A stretch of 64,000 nucleotides of DNA. Origin: Aldehydirespirator sp965205155 (GTDB lineage Bacteria; Actinomycetota; Acidimicrobiia; Acidimicrobiales; Aldehydirespiratoraceae). The notes beneath the pieces are model-generated. The model ran no database searches. It was not told the DNA's origin and saw nothing but the letters and a program-made list of their open reading frames with translations. The stretch is from NCBI GenBank assembly GCA_965205155.1, contig OZ242033.1, positions 372,001 to 436,000 on the forward strand. The letters run 5' to 3'. The translations under genes were made by a program, and so were the position numbers. Positions 16,105 to 24,345 of this stretch are shown one piece after another (the stretch's first letter is position 1; each line of letters begins with the position of its first letter).

Positions 16105-16279
16105 GGGATGGGGTAGCTCACGGGAGCAATGTCGCTCATGGGATGGGGTAGCTCACGGGAGCAATGTCGCTCATGGGATGGGGTAGCTCACGGGAGCAAT
16201 GTCGCTCATGGGATGGGGTAGCTCACGGGAGCAATGTCGCTCATGGGATGGGGTAGCTCATAGGAGCAATGTCGCTCAT
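16105..16279 (-). repeat. Five tandem 35-bp units, each a 12-codon mini-ORF with ATGA coupling
   Basis: Read on the minus strand, ATG codons lie at 16279, 16244, 16209, 16174 and 16139, exactly 35 bases apart. Each opens a 12-codon frame encoding MSDIAPVSYPIP (the first copy has M for V). It ends in a TGA that overlaps the next ATG as ATGA. The sixth ATG, at 16104, is the ctaF start, and the first lies five bases after the ctaE stop codon. The units are identical apart from the first, which differs at a few bases (CCTATG for CCCGTG). The array therefore fills the whole ctaE-ctaF gap with translatable, coupled frames. Confidence 0.93.
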
Positions 16280-16283
16280 GGGA

Positions 16284-16895
16284 TCAGTCGGCGGGGATCA
16301 GGTAGATGACGGTGAAGATGAAGATCCACACGATGTCCACGAAGTGCCAGTAGAGGCCGACGATCTCCACCGTCTCGGCGTTGCGCTGCGTCAGATTGCC
16401 CTTCACCGAGGCCACGAACAGCGACATCAGCATCACGATGCCGAGGCTCACGTGCACGCCGTGGAAGCCGGTAAGGGTGAAAAAGGCGCTGCTGGCCGGA
16501 TTGGTGGTGAAGGCCACGCCCTCGCGGACGAAGCTGGTGAACTCGTACACCTGCCCGCCGATGAACACACCGCCCAGCAGGGCGGTGGCCAGAAGCCAGG
16601 TGCGGCCGGCCTCGTCCTCGCCCCGGGTCACGGCGGACAGGGCCAGCACCATCGTGAGCGAGCTCATCAGCAGCACGAAGGAGCTCACCGAGGTGAACGG
16701 GATGTCGAACACGTCGGTGGGCAGCGTGCGGCCGTTGCCGCGGGTCTTGTACAGCAGGTAAGTGGAGATCAACCCGCCGAACAGCAGGCACTCCGAGCCC
16801 AGGAACACCCACATGGCCAGCTTGGTGTGCGACAGGCCGGTGGTGGTGGCGTGCTCGTCGTGGCCGTGATCGGCGACAACAGCTTCTGCGCTCAT
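16284..16895 (-). CDS. ctaE: Cytochrome c oxidase subunit III
   Basis: Subunit III of the aa3-type terminal oxidase, a membrane protein that stabilises subunit I and its proton uptake. About 203 residues with five hydrophobic segments. Family landmarks are MWVFLGSECLLFGG near the N-terminus, GFHGVHVSLGI at about residue 130 and GLYWHFVDIVWIFIF at the C-terminus. The ATG at 16895 has a GGGGAG Shine-Dalgarno sequence about seven bases upstream. An upstream ATG at 16940, overlapping the end of ctaD, also has a GGAG and would add 15 residues, so both starts are possible. Downstream, the mini-ORF chain leads to ctaF. Confidence 0.93.
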   Translation of the reverse strand: MSAEAVVADHGHDEHATTTGLSHTKLAMWVFLGSECLLFGGLISTYLLYKTRGNGRTLPTDVFDIPFTSVSSFVLLMSSLTMVLALSAVTRGEDEAGRTWLLATALLGGVFIGGQVYEFTSFVREGVAFTTNPASSAFFTLTGFHGVHVSLGIVMLMSLFVASVKGNLTQRNAETVEIVGLYWHFVDIVWIFIFTVIYLIPAD

Positions 16896-16929
16896 GGCTG
16901 GGCTCCCCGGCCGGCGGGTGCGCCAGCGC

Positions 16930-18915
16930 TCATTGCTCATCTCCGTCGTTGTCGGCCTCGTGGGCTTCTTCTTGATCTTCTTCGTGGTGGTCGTGGGCGG
17001 CGTCGGGGTCGTCTACCGGTTCCAGTGCCCACGAATAGAGCGATGCGATCGTCAACAGGGCACCGATTAGAGCCAGCCAGAGGTTGAAGATCAGGCCGTA
17101 GCCGATGAGGGGCAGCCCGACGGCCACGGCCAGGGGCCAGAACGACGGCGACGGCAGGTGCACGCCGGTCGCCTCACCGGTCTGGGCGGCCTCCTCCACG
17201 GTGGCGACCCGCACCACCTTGCCCTCGTCGTTCTCGGCGTACTTGGTGTGCCACCACTCGTCGCGGCCGTGCACCTGCGGCACCGTGTCGAAGTTGTGCA
17301 CGGGCACCGGCGACGGGATCGACCATTCGAGGGTGCGGCCGTCCCAGGGGTCCGGCCCCGGCGACGGCAGGTGGGGGGCGTCGCGCTTCGACTTCACCAC
17401 GTTCCACAGGAACAGCACCACCGCCACCGCGATCAGCAGCGAGCCGACCGTGGCCGCCATGTTCCAGAACTCGAAGCCGTATCCCCTCGCGTAGGTGTCG
17501 ATGCGGCGCGACATGCCCTGCAGGCCCAGGATGTGCATCGGGCCGAAGGTGAGGTTGAAGCCCACCAGCATTATCCAGAAGTGCCAGTTGCCGAGGCGCT
17601 CGTTGAGGAAGTGCCCCCATATCTTGGGCCACCAGAAGTAGATGCCGGCGAACAGGCCGAGCACTCCGCCGCCGAAGATCACATAGTGGAAGTGGGCCAC
17701 GATGTAGTAGGTGTCGGTCTGCTGGGTGTCGGCCGGCGCCACCGAGTGGGTCACGCCGGACAGGCCGCCGATGGTGAACATGGCCACCGTGGCCACTGCG
17801 AACTTCATGGCCACCGTGAACTTGAGCTTCCCGCCCCACATCGTGGCAAGCCAATTGAGGACCTTCACCCCCGTCGGCACCGCTATGAACATGGTCGATA
17901 AGGAGAAGGCGGCCACCGAGATGGGGCCCATGCCCGACACGAACATGTGGTGGGCCCACACACCCCAGCCCATGAATCCGATGGCGATGCCCGAGAACAC
18001 CATGAACTCGTAGCCGAACAGGGGCTTGCGGCTGAAGGTGGGGATCACCTCGGACACCACCCCGAACGCGGGCAGGATGATGATGTACACCTCGGGATGG
18101 CCGAAGATCCAGAACAGGTGCTGCCATAACAGCGGGTCGGCGCCGGCGTCGGGGTTGAAGAACTGGGCGTCGAAGAGCCGGTCGAACATCAGCAGGAACA
18201 GCGCCACGGTGATCACCGGCAGCGCGAACAGCAGCAGGAACTGGGTGATCAGCAGCATCCAGGTGAGCACCGGCATGCGCATCAGCGTCATGCCGGGCGC
18301 CCGCATGTTGAGGCAGGTGACGATCAGGTTCACCGACGACACCAGCGAGGCGATGCCCAGGATCTGCAGGCCGATGGCGTAGAAGTCCACGCCGTGGCTG
18401 GGCGAGAAGGCCACACCGCTGTTGGTCGAGTAGCAGAACCAGCCGCAGTCGGCCCCGCCGCCACCCACCATCCACGACGTGTTCAAGAAGATGGCGCCCG
18501 ACAGCCAGATCCAGAACGACAGCGCGTTGAGGCGGGGGAAGGCGACGTCGCGTGCCCCGATCTGCAGGGGGATGAAGTAGTTCGCGAAGGCCGCGGCCAG
18601 CGGCATGATGAACAGGAACACCATGGTGACGCCGTGCATGGTGTACACCTGGTTGTAGACGTCGGCGCTGAGCACCGCACCGTCGGGGGCGGCGAGCTGA
18701 AGGCGGATCAGCAGCGCCTCTACCCCGCCGACCAGGAAGAAGAACATGGCCGAGACGCCGTAGAGGATCCCGATGCGCTTGTGGTCGACGGTGCTGAGCC
18801 AGTCTCGCCAACCCCGGCCCTGCTGGGGGCGGGTGAAGACGCCGAGAGGCCTCTCGGCGTAGCGGGTGGCGTCGCCGGGGCCGAGTTCGAGCGGCGGCTT
18901 CTCAGTTATAGCCAT
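16930..18915 (-). CDS. ctaD: Cytochrome c oxidase subunit I (catalytic, heme-copper)
   Basis: The catalytic subunit of the aa3-type oxidase; reduces oxygen at the heme a3-CuB centre and pumps protons. All metal ligands are present: the heme a histidine in YTMHGVTM (about residue 94), CuB ligands in GHPEVY (with the cross-linked tyrosine) and WAHHMF, and the heme a3/heme a pair in VAHFHYV. The 661-residue protein has the 12-helix core to about residue 510. A linker follows, then two extra hydrophobic segments (about 585-635) and an acidic, histidine-rich tail, an extension found in several actinobacterial enzymes. The start is ATG at 18915, two bases after the ctaC stop. Confidence 0.97.
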   Translation of the reverse strand: MAITEKPPLELGPGDATRYAERPLGVFTRPQQGRGWRDWLSTVDHKRIGILYGVSAMFFFLVGGVEALLIRLQLAAPDGAVLSADVYNQVYTMHGVTMVFLFIMPLAAAFANYFIPLQIGARDVAFPRLNALSFWIWLSGAIFLNTSWMVGGGGADCGWFCYSTNSGVAFSPSHGVDFYAIGLQILGIASLVSSVNLIVTCLNMRAPGMTLMRMPVLTWMLLITQFLLLFALPVITVALFLLMFDRLFDAQFFNPDAGADPLLWQHLFWIFGHPEVYIIILPAFGVVSEVIPTFSRKPLFGYEFMVFSGIAIGFMGWGVWAHHMFVSGMGPISVAAFSLSTMFIAVPTGVKVLNWLATMWGGKLKFTVAMKFAVATVAMFTIGGLSGVTHSVAPADTQQTDTYYIVAHFHYVIFGGGVLGLFAGIYFWWPKIWGHFLNERLGNWHFWIMLVGFNLTFGPMHILGLQGMSRRIDTYARGYGFEFWNMAATVGSLLIAVAVVLFLWNVVKSKRDAPHLPSPGPDPWDGRTLEWSIPSPVPVHNFDTVPQVHGRDEWWHTKYAENDEGKVVRVATVEEAAQTGEATGVHLPSPSFWPLAVAVGLPLIGYGLIFNLWLALIGALLTIASLYSWALEPVDDPDAAHDHHEEDQEEAHEADNDGDEQ

Positions 18916-18916
18916 G

Positions 18917-20155
18917 TCACTCCACCTGGGTCGCTTCGATTATCCAGTCGGCGGGCCTGGCACCCAAGCCTGAAAGGTAGGCCACCAAGTCGTCGATCTG
19001 CTGCTCGCTGAGGTCGAGGTCGGGCATGCCCCGGTACTGCTCGCCGGGCACGGTGTAATTCTCCTTGAGAGCGCCGGGGTCGCGCAGCCAGGCCTCCAGG
19101 TCGGTGCGGTTGAGCGACCCGTCGGCGTTGTAGGTGTTGAAGATCCCGCCCGCGAAGGTGCTGCGTTCGGCGAAGTGGGTCAGATTCGGTGCGGCTCCCG
19201 AGGCCTGGTCGGCGCCCTCGTACACGTCGTCGTTCACCCCCTCGACGAGGTGGCAGGAGGTGCAGATGCCCGAGAACACCTCCATGCCGGCCAGCGCCTC
19301 CGGGTCGGTCGGTTCGACCGCGTCGACGCTGGTGCGGTCCACCCATGCCTGGAAGTCGGCCGGGCTGAGCGACACCGTCTGCATCCTCATGCGCGAGTGC
19401 GACAGGCCGCAGAACTCGGTGCACTGCCCGAAGTAGACCCCGGGGTCGGACGCCTCGATCTTCCAGGGTGAGAAGCGATTGGGAACGGCGTCGCGCTTGC
19501 CGTTGAGCGCCGGGATCCAGAAGGAATGGATCACATCGCGCGAGGTGATGATCAGCTCGATCTCCTCGCCGGTGGGGATCACCATCTGTCCTGACGTCAC
19601 GATGTCGGCGGGGGGCAGCGTCTTGGCGTCGCCGTGGGCCCTCAGGTCGGCCAGGTCGACCTGATCGGAGAAGTAGTAGCGGAACTCCCACCACCACTGG
19701 TTGCCCACCACCACCACGATCGGCTCCCACTCGACGCTCCGCTCGTCGACGACGACGTTCATGGTGTTGGCCTCGGTGGCGTCCACGGTGGGAAGGGACC
19801 ACAGCATGATGCCCGCCACCGCAACCATGGTCACCAGGAATCCGACGGTCCAGCCGACCTCCAGCGGGACGTGGCCGTGGGTCTGCGCGGGCCAGTCCTC
19901 GTCGCCTTCGTAGGTCTTGACCCGGTTCTTCCAGATGAGCCAGACCATGGCGATGGTTATGCCCACGAACACCACCGCCGCGATCCAGAACACCGGCAAC
20001 ACGCCCCGGCTGTGCAGTTCCCTGGCGATCGGACCCTGCGGCGCGAACGTGTCGAGTTCGGCGTCGGATGCGCAGCCGGTGGCCAGAACCGCGCCCAGCA
20101 GGACCAGCACCCACGTGATGAGGCGGCGCAGTGCAGTCTTTCGCGAATCAGCCAC
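18917..20155 (-). CDS. ctaC: Cytochrome c oxidase subunit II with fused cytochrome c domain
   Basis: Subunit II receives electrons at the binuclear CuA site. About 412 residues from a GTG at 20155, which overlaps the upstream stop by a few bases. A hydrophobic signal with a lipobox-like LATGC near residue 24-28 comes first, then two membrane segments (about 45-65 and 100-120). The CuA domain carries its ligands in QCTEFCGLSHSRM at about residue 255. A C-terminal monoheme cytochrome c domain has CTSCH at about 303 and an axial methionine probably in YRGMPDLDLS. The fusion identifies it as a caa3-like or actinobacterial-type enzyme that does not need a separate soluble cytochrome c. Confidence 0.94.
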   Translation of the reverse strand: MADSRKTALRRLITWVLVLLGAVLATGCASDAELDTFAPQGPIARELHSRGVLPVFWIAAVVFVGITIAMVWLIWKNRVKTYEGDEDWPAQTHGHVPLEVGWTVGFLVTMVAVAGIMLWSLPTVDATEANTMNVVVDERSVEWEPIVVVVGNQWWWEFRYYFSDQVDLADLRAHGDAKTLPPADIVTSGQMVIPTGEEIELIITSRDVIHSFWIPALNGKRDAVPNRFSPWKIEASDPGVYFGQCTEFCGLSHSRMRMQTVSLSPADFQAWVDRTSVDAVEPTDPEALAGMEVFSGICTSCHLVEGVNDDVYEGADQASGAAPNLTHFAERSTFAGGIFNTYNADGSLNRTDLEAWLRDPGALKENYTVPGEQYRGMPDLDLSEQQIDDLVAYLSGLGARPADWIIEATQVE

Positions 20156-20954
20156 CGTGCTCACCACCGGCAGGCTCGGACTCCTCATGAGACTCGTCGT
20201 GGGTGTCGTCGGTGGGGTGGTGGAATTCCCGCTCGCCGACAACCGCCGAGAGCACCCCGCCTACCAGCAGCAGCAGTGCGGCGACCGTCCCAAGGACACG
20301 GACAAGTCGGCGGCCGAGTCCGGGCCGGGCCACGTAGATCCAGGCGCCGACCAGGATCAGGGCGGACACGACCCCGGCGACGGCTACCGCTTCCAGCTTG
20401 GACACGGTCAGCAGGATCCGTGATGCCGCCAGCACGATCACGCCGACCGCGAGTGCTCCCACGACGGGAATCTCGATGGGGGCCATGATCCGGTTGCGCA
20501 GCTCACGGTTGGCCGCGGCGTCGCCGGTGGCGCGGTCGGCCCAGGCGTCCATAGTCCACTCCACCAGCGACAGGGTGACCAGGGCTAGGCCGAGCACGAA
20601 GACCATGGGATGCAGCACCAGCCCCACCACCGCCGCGCCCACGCCGAAGGAGGCCACCACCGGCCAGAAGCTGGCGGCCACCGGCTGGTCGGTCATCACT
20701 TCGGCCAGGTTCTGAAGATGGGCCTGGGCGGCCGCGTCGGCATCCCGGAACGACACCAGCACCAGGCTGATGGTCAACGAGACGGCGGCCAGGGCCACCA
20801 GCAGGCCGTAGCCGATGTGGTCGCCGACACCGCCCTTCCATCCCAGCGACAGGGGTCCGACGTGATTGCCGCCGGTGGTGTAGCCGTAGGCGAGAGCGGC
20901 CACGCAGAACGCGGCGAACAGTCCGAAGAAGAACTTGAATCCGGTAGTGAACAT
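20148..20954 (-). CDS. Multi-pass membrane protein of the oxidase cluster, function unknown
   Basis: A 268-residue protein with about seven hydrophobic segments (near residues 6-25, 46-67, 94-112, 114-131, 158-178, 183-203 and 216-236) and a histidine- and acid-rich tail (HHPTDDTHDESHEES). No heme or copper motif and no family could be recognised. It lies between the ligand-poor oxidase pair and ctaC, overlapping the probable ctaC start, so it is translationally tied to the oxidase genes. Its histidine-rich tail could bind metal, as in assembly proteins, but that is speculation. The start is ATG at 20954, 50 bases downstream of a dispersed repeat copy. Confidence 0.72.
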   Translation of the reverse strand: MFTTGFKFFFGLFAAFCVAALAYGYTTGGNHVGPLSLGWKGGVGDHIGYGLLVALAAVSLTISLVLVSFRDADAAAQAHLQNLAEVMTDQPVAASFWPVVASFGVGAAVVGLVLHPMVFVLGLALVTLSLVEWTMDAWADRATGDAAANRELRNRIMAPIEIPVVGALAVGVIVLAASRILLTVSKLEAVAVAGVVSALILVGAWIYVARPGLGRRLVRVLGTVAALLLLVGGVLSAVVGEREFHHPTDDTHDESHEESEPAGGEHGG

Positions 20955-21003
20955 CAGAAGCCCCGCAGGTCCATGCCAATGCCTCGCCGTGCGGCAGTGT
21001 CAT

Positions 21004-21052
21004 TCCCGCTCTTGTTCGCTGCGCTCACGGGCCGCTCGGGCCACGGCCTCGC
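21004..21052 (-). repeat. Dispersed 49-bp intergenic repeat, copy 3
   Basis: Sits between the stop of the subunit III-like gene (21111) and the start of the unknown membrane protein (20954), in the direction of both. The companion box, in the variant form GAGGCTGAGCGG, lies at about 21092-21103, directly after the upstream stop. The core hairpin GGCC-CGAGC-GGCC is conserved. Confidence 0.9.
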
Positions 21053-21110
21053 TGTGTGCATGGCGCTCTCGATCATGAACTTGCTTCCATCCGCTCAGCC
21101 TCTGCTCCGA

Positions 21111-21695
21111 CTACTTCGTTATGAAGACGACGTACCAGATCAGGAAGTAGCACAACACCAACATGTGCCAGTAGGCGGCCGCAGCCTGCACTCCGTGGGC
21201 CAGCTCCCGGCCGAAAGGTCCCATCAGCGAGCGGATGGTGGTGACGGCCAGCATGGCCATCCCTCCGATGAGCATGGCAATGAACGAGCCCGTCACTGCG
21301 TAGAACAGCAGCTCGGCCCGCCCGCCGTCGATGGCGAAGGCGGTGTCCTGGTAGACGAACCAGAACTGGTTGATGACCGCTGCGCCGAACATCAGGGTGA
21401 CCCCGAGCGCGATGAACCCGTGGGGCCGGTCCTCGGTCCGGGCGGCCTGAACCGCCCACTGGACGGTCACCATCGACAGCACCAGCGTCATCATCATCAT
21501 CCCGGCCGGACCGAGCTCGACGCTGCCTTCCGGGAACCACTCCTGGCCCGCGGCCTGGGCCGATTGACGCTGCTGGACGTATACCGCCACGAGAGCGGCG
21601 AAGGCCATGAAGACCGCTCCCGTGGCCAGCAGGGCGCCGACCACCACGGTGCGAGGCCGGGTCGCCTCGGCGGCGGGAAGAGCCGTCGTTCTCAT
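21111..21695 (-). CDS. Divergent heme-copper oxidase subunit III-like protein
   Basis: A 194-residue membrane protein with five hydrophobic segments, resembling cytochrome oxidase subunit III. The C-terminal AYWHMLVLCYFLIWYVVF corresponds to the YWHFVD...F segment of CtaE, and the second and third helices (MMMMTLVLSMVTVQWAVQAA) correspond to the SSLTMVLA helix. It overlaps the subunit I-like gene upstream by four bases (ATGA), so the two are translated as a pair. As its partner has lost most metal ligands, this probably forms part of an accessory or non-catalytic complex rather than a second working oxidase. The ATG at 21695 is the only reasonable start. Confidence 0.75.
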   Translation of the reverse strand: MRTTALPAAEATRPRTVVVGALLATGAVFMAFAALVAVYVQQRQSAQAAGQEWFPEGSVELGPAGMMMMTLVLSMVTVQWAVQAARTEDRPHGFIALGVTLMFGAAVINQFWFVYQDTAFAIDGGRAELLFYAVTGSFIAMLIGGMAMLAVTTIRSLMGPFGRELAHGVQAAAAYWHMLVLCYFLIWYVVFITK

Positions 21696-23236
21696 GGTGC
21701 CTCGCTCCCGGTAGCGGGGGTCCGCAGAGCGGAGGCGATCCCGGCCAGGGCTCCGGCCAGCCCGGCCGCGACCAGAAGGGATCCGATGAAGTTGACCAGG
21801 TTGAGCACCACGTTGCCGTCCAGCGCCAGGGCCATGAGGTCGCGGTCGTCGGATACGAACCCCGAGATCAGATCGGAGATCACCAGCAGACCGGCGCCGG
21901 CGCCCAGCAGCAGGATCGAGCCCCGGCCCACCATCTGGGAGATGGGGCGGAACAGCAGCCGGTCAGACCAGTTCACCAGCGCGGCCACGCCGGCGACGAG
22001 GCCCGCGCCCACAACGCCGTGGAACACGGCCCAGGTGACGGTGGTCTCGAGCAGATCGAGAGGCTCGATGACTCGCAGAGCGCCCACCAGGGTCGCGGCA
22101 CCCAGGAGTTTCAACGCCGCGCCCGCGCCCAGCATCCTGGGGTCGAGGAGCCGGTCCAGCGTCTTGGTGCCCCTCAACACCAGCTCCGCCGCACCGCCGG
22201 CCAGCGCCACCAGCGGCAGGACCGCGGCGAGACCGAAAGCCACGTAGACCAGCCCGTCGCGGAGGTCCTGGGGGGCGGTGAAGTAGTCCTGCGACCAGCC
22301 GCCCACGGCCAGCAGCCCGAACAATCCCACGATGACCGTGATGGCCTCCGGAAGGCTGGAGCGGGCCCCGACCGCGGCGCCGACCGCCTCGATGGCAATG
22401 CCGAGCACCGGCACGGCCATGATGTAGACGGCGGGTTGCTCCACCAGCCAGTCGAGCTGGAGCCAGATGTCGGGGCCCTCGGCCCGGCCGAAGGCGATGG
22501 CCGGCCGGCCCCGCAGGTCCGCGTAGATCAGAGCGATGTTGGCAATGGCGACGGGCAGCGTGAACAGCCATACCGCGGCGGCCACCAGCATCGACCACGA
22601 GAAGGGCGGCACGTCCAGCAGGCTCATGCCCGTCTGGCGCAGCGAGATCACGGTCGTGGCCACCGACACCGCGCCCACGAGCAGCGCCACGATCACCATG
22701 CCGGTGCCGAGCAGCGTGAGAGCCATGGCGTCGTTCTCGTTGCCGGTCACGCCGTCGACGGCGCCCCAGCCGCCGCCGGCGAACACCGACATCACGATGA
22801 TCAGCGCCCCGATCAACCACGACCAGAACGACGCCAGCGCAGCCCGGGGGAAGGCGAGGTTGCCCGCCCCGACCTGGGACGGCACCACGGCCATGGCCAC
22901 GCCGAGCAGCAGGGGCAGCACCACGAGCAACAGGAAGGACACCCGGTACAGGGTCCACATGCGGAAATAGGCGTTGAGACCGGCGAACATGTCGGCGGGG
23001 GCGACGGCCTCGGTCCGCCCGAACGAGAGCAGCACCCCGATGACGGAAGTACCCAGCCCCAGCAGCAGCGAAACCACGACGAAGAGCCGGCCGACTTCTG
23101 TCCCGTCGCTGGTGGCGAAGGGCTGGGCCAGGATCCGGGACGCCGCGGACGGTTCCACCGAGGACTCCGACGCGGCTGCGCCACCGGCTGCAGGGGCAGC
23201 CTCCGAGTCCGCGACGGCCGGTTCGGTCAGCGTCAT
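21692..23236 (-). CDS. Heme-copper oxidase subunit I-like protein lacking most metal ligands
   Basis: A 514-residue, 12-helix protein that aligns by eye with CtaD: the PSQVGAGNLAFPR turn matches PLQIGARDVAFPR, and EQPAVYIMAVPVLG matches GHPEVYIIILPAFG. Ligand positions are altered. The helix II heme a histidine is replaced (LYRVSF), the CuB histidine of GHPEVY is glutamine, and the HH pair of WAHHMF is QD (WSQDYF). Around HFHYV only one histidine is left (VFHGVV). The cross-link tyrosine is kept. It should not reduce oxygen, but the fold looks intact and the gene is uninterrupted. A 45-residue Ala/Ser/Glu-rich N-terminus precedes the first helix. It forms an operon with the subunit III-like gene and lies between ctaB and ctaC. 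Confidence 0.8.
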   Translation of the reverse strand: MTLTEPAVADSEAAPAAGGAAASESSVEPSAASRILAQPFATSDGTEVGRLFVVVSLLLGLGTSVIGVLLSFGRTEAVAPADMFAGLNAYFRMWTLYRVSFLLLVVLPLLLGVAMAVVPSQVGAGNLAFPRAALASFWSWLIGALIIVMSVFAGGGWGAVDGVTGNENDAMALTLLGTGMVIVALLVGAVSVATTVISLRQTGMSLLDVPPFSWSMLVAAAVWLFTLPVAIANIALIYADLRGRPAIAFGRAEGPDIWLQLDWLVEQPAVYIMAVPVLGIAIEAVGAAVGARSSLPEAITVIVGLFGLLAVGGWSQDYFTAPQDLRDGLVYVAFGLAAVLPLVALAGGAAELVLRGTKTLDRLLDPRMLGAGAALKLLGAATLVGALRVIEPLDLLETTVTWAVFHGVVGAGLVAGVAALVNWSDRLLFRPISQMVGRGSILLLGAGAGLLVISDLISGFVSDDRDLMALALDGNVVLNLVNFIGSLLVAAGLAGALAGIASALRTPATGSEAP

Positions 23237-23352
23237 CGGGAGGCGATGCTACACATTGCCACCAGCGCCACCGACAATCGACGCGGGCGAGGTCGGAGCG
23301 GGTTGTGGCCCTGTGAGGTCGGAAACGTCACCAATTCAGATCTCCGTCGTCT

Positions 23353-24261
23353 CTACAGGCCGTTGCGGATCAGCACGTCAGCCGCGACTGCTCCGAAGAG
23401 GAGCATCACATAGGCGTTGGACCAGCCGAACAATCGTATCGACCGGGTCGGATCGGGGCGGCGCAGCACATCGAGCGCCAAGCCGAGGAAGCAGGCTCCA
23501 CCGACGACCGCGGCCACCAGATAGAGGACGCCCATCTGGGCCACCGGCACGAGCAGCAGCGTGAACGCCACCAGAACGACCGTGTAGGCAACGATGCGGC
23601 GGGCGGTGGCCCGCAGTCCGGCCACCGCGGGAAGCATGGGAACGTCGGCGGCCCGGTAGTCGCTGCGGTAGCGGATCGCCAGAGCCCAGAAGTGGGGTGG
23701 AGTCCAGTAGAAGATCACCGCGAAGAGCACCACCGGCGGCCAGTCGAGCGAGCCCGTGACCGCGGTCCAGCCCACCAGGGTCGGCACCGCTCCGGCCGCG
23801 CCGCCGATCACGATGTTCCTGATGGACGTGCGCTTGAGCCACAGCGAGTAGACGAACACGTAGAACGCCGCCGCGGCCGTGGCCAGAGCGGCCGACAGCA
23901 GGTTCACGAAGGCCCACAGCCACACGAAGGAGCCGACCGTGAGCGCGGTCGCGAACACGACCGCCTCGGTGGGACGGACGGCGCCGGTGACCAGCGGCCG
24001 GTTGCGGGTCCGGTGCATGAGCCGGTCGATGTCGCGATCGACGTACATGTTCAGCGCGTTGGCACCGCCTGCGGCCATCGCTCCCCCGACCACGGTGGCC
24101 GCGATCAGCCACAACGAGGGCAGGCCCTGCTCGGCCAGGATCATCGACGGGACGGTGGTGACCAGCAGCAACTCGATGATGCGGGGCTTGGTCAGGGCCA
24201 CGAAAGCCGCGGCGCGGGCTCGGCGAGGCGCGCGTACCCCGCCGGTCACGGTTCCGGTCAC
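23353..24261 (-). CDS. ctaB: Protoheme IX farnesyltransferase (heme O synthase)
   Basis: Transfers a farnesyl group to heme B, giving heme O, the precursor of heme A for the aa3 oxidase. The UbiA-type prenyltransferase signatures are visible: ANALNMYVDRDIDRLMHRT at about residue 70 (the aspartate-rich DxxxD site) and the second motif YRSDYRAADVPM at about 200. About eight to nine membrane segments, 302 residues, normal length. It is divergent from ctaA, which carries out the next step, with 84 bases between starts, so both may be controlled from that gap. The start is ATG at 24261. Confidence 0.94.
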   Translation of the reverse strand: MTGTVTGGVRAPRRARAAAFVALTKPRIIELLLVTTVPSMILAEQGLPSLWLIAATVVGGAMAAGGANALNMYVDRDIDRLMHRTRNRPLVTGAVRPTEAVVFATALTVGSFVWLWAFVNLLSAALATAAAAFYVFVYSLWLKRTSIRNIVIGGAAGAVPTLVGWTAVTGSLDWPPVVLFAVIFYWTPPHFWALAIRYRSDYRAADVPMLPAVAGLRATARRIVAYTVVLVAFTLLLVPVAQMGVLYLVAAVVGGACFLGLALDVLRRPDPTRSIRLFGWSNAYVMLLFGAVAADVLIRNGL

Positions 24262-24345
24262 CCCCGCAGGCTAGGACGTTGAGCGGCCCATACGACAGCC
24301 GGCGGGTCGAAACTCACGCCACCCGTTTGGCCGTACCATCGATGT

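Noticed and set aside
21692..23236. A second functional terminal oxidase (for example a ba3 or cbb3 type)
   Set aside because: The histidines required for CuB and heme a3 are replaced, which no active heme-copper oxidase type tolerates.
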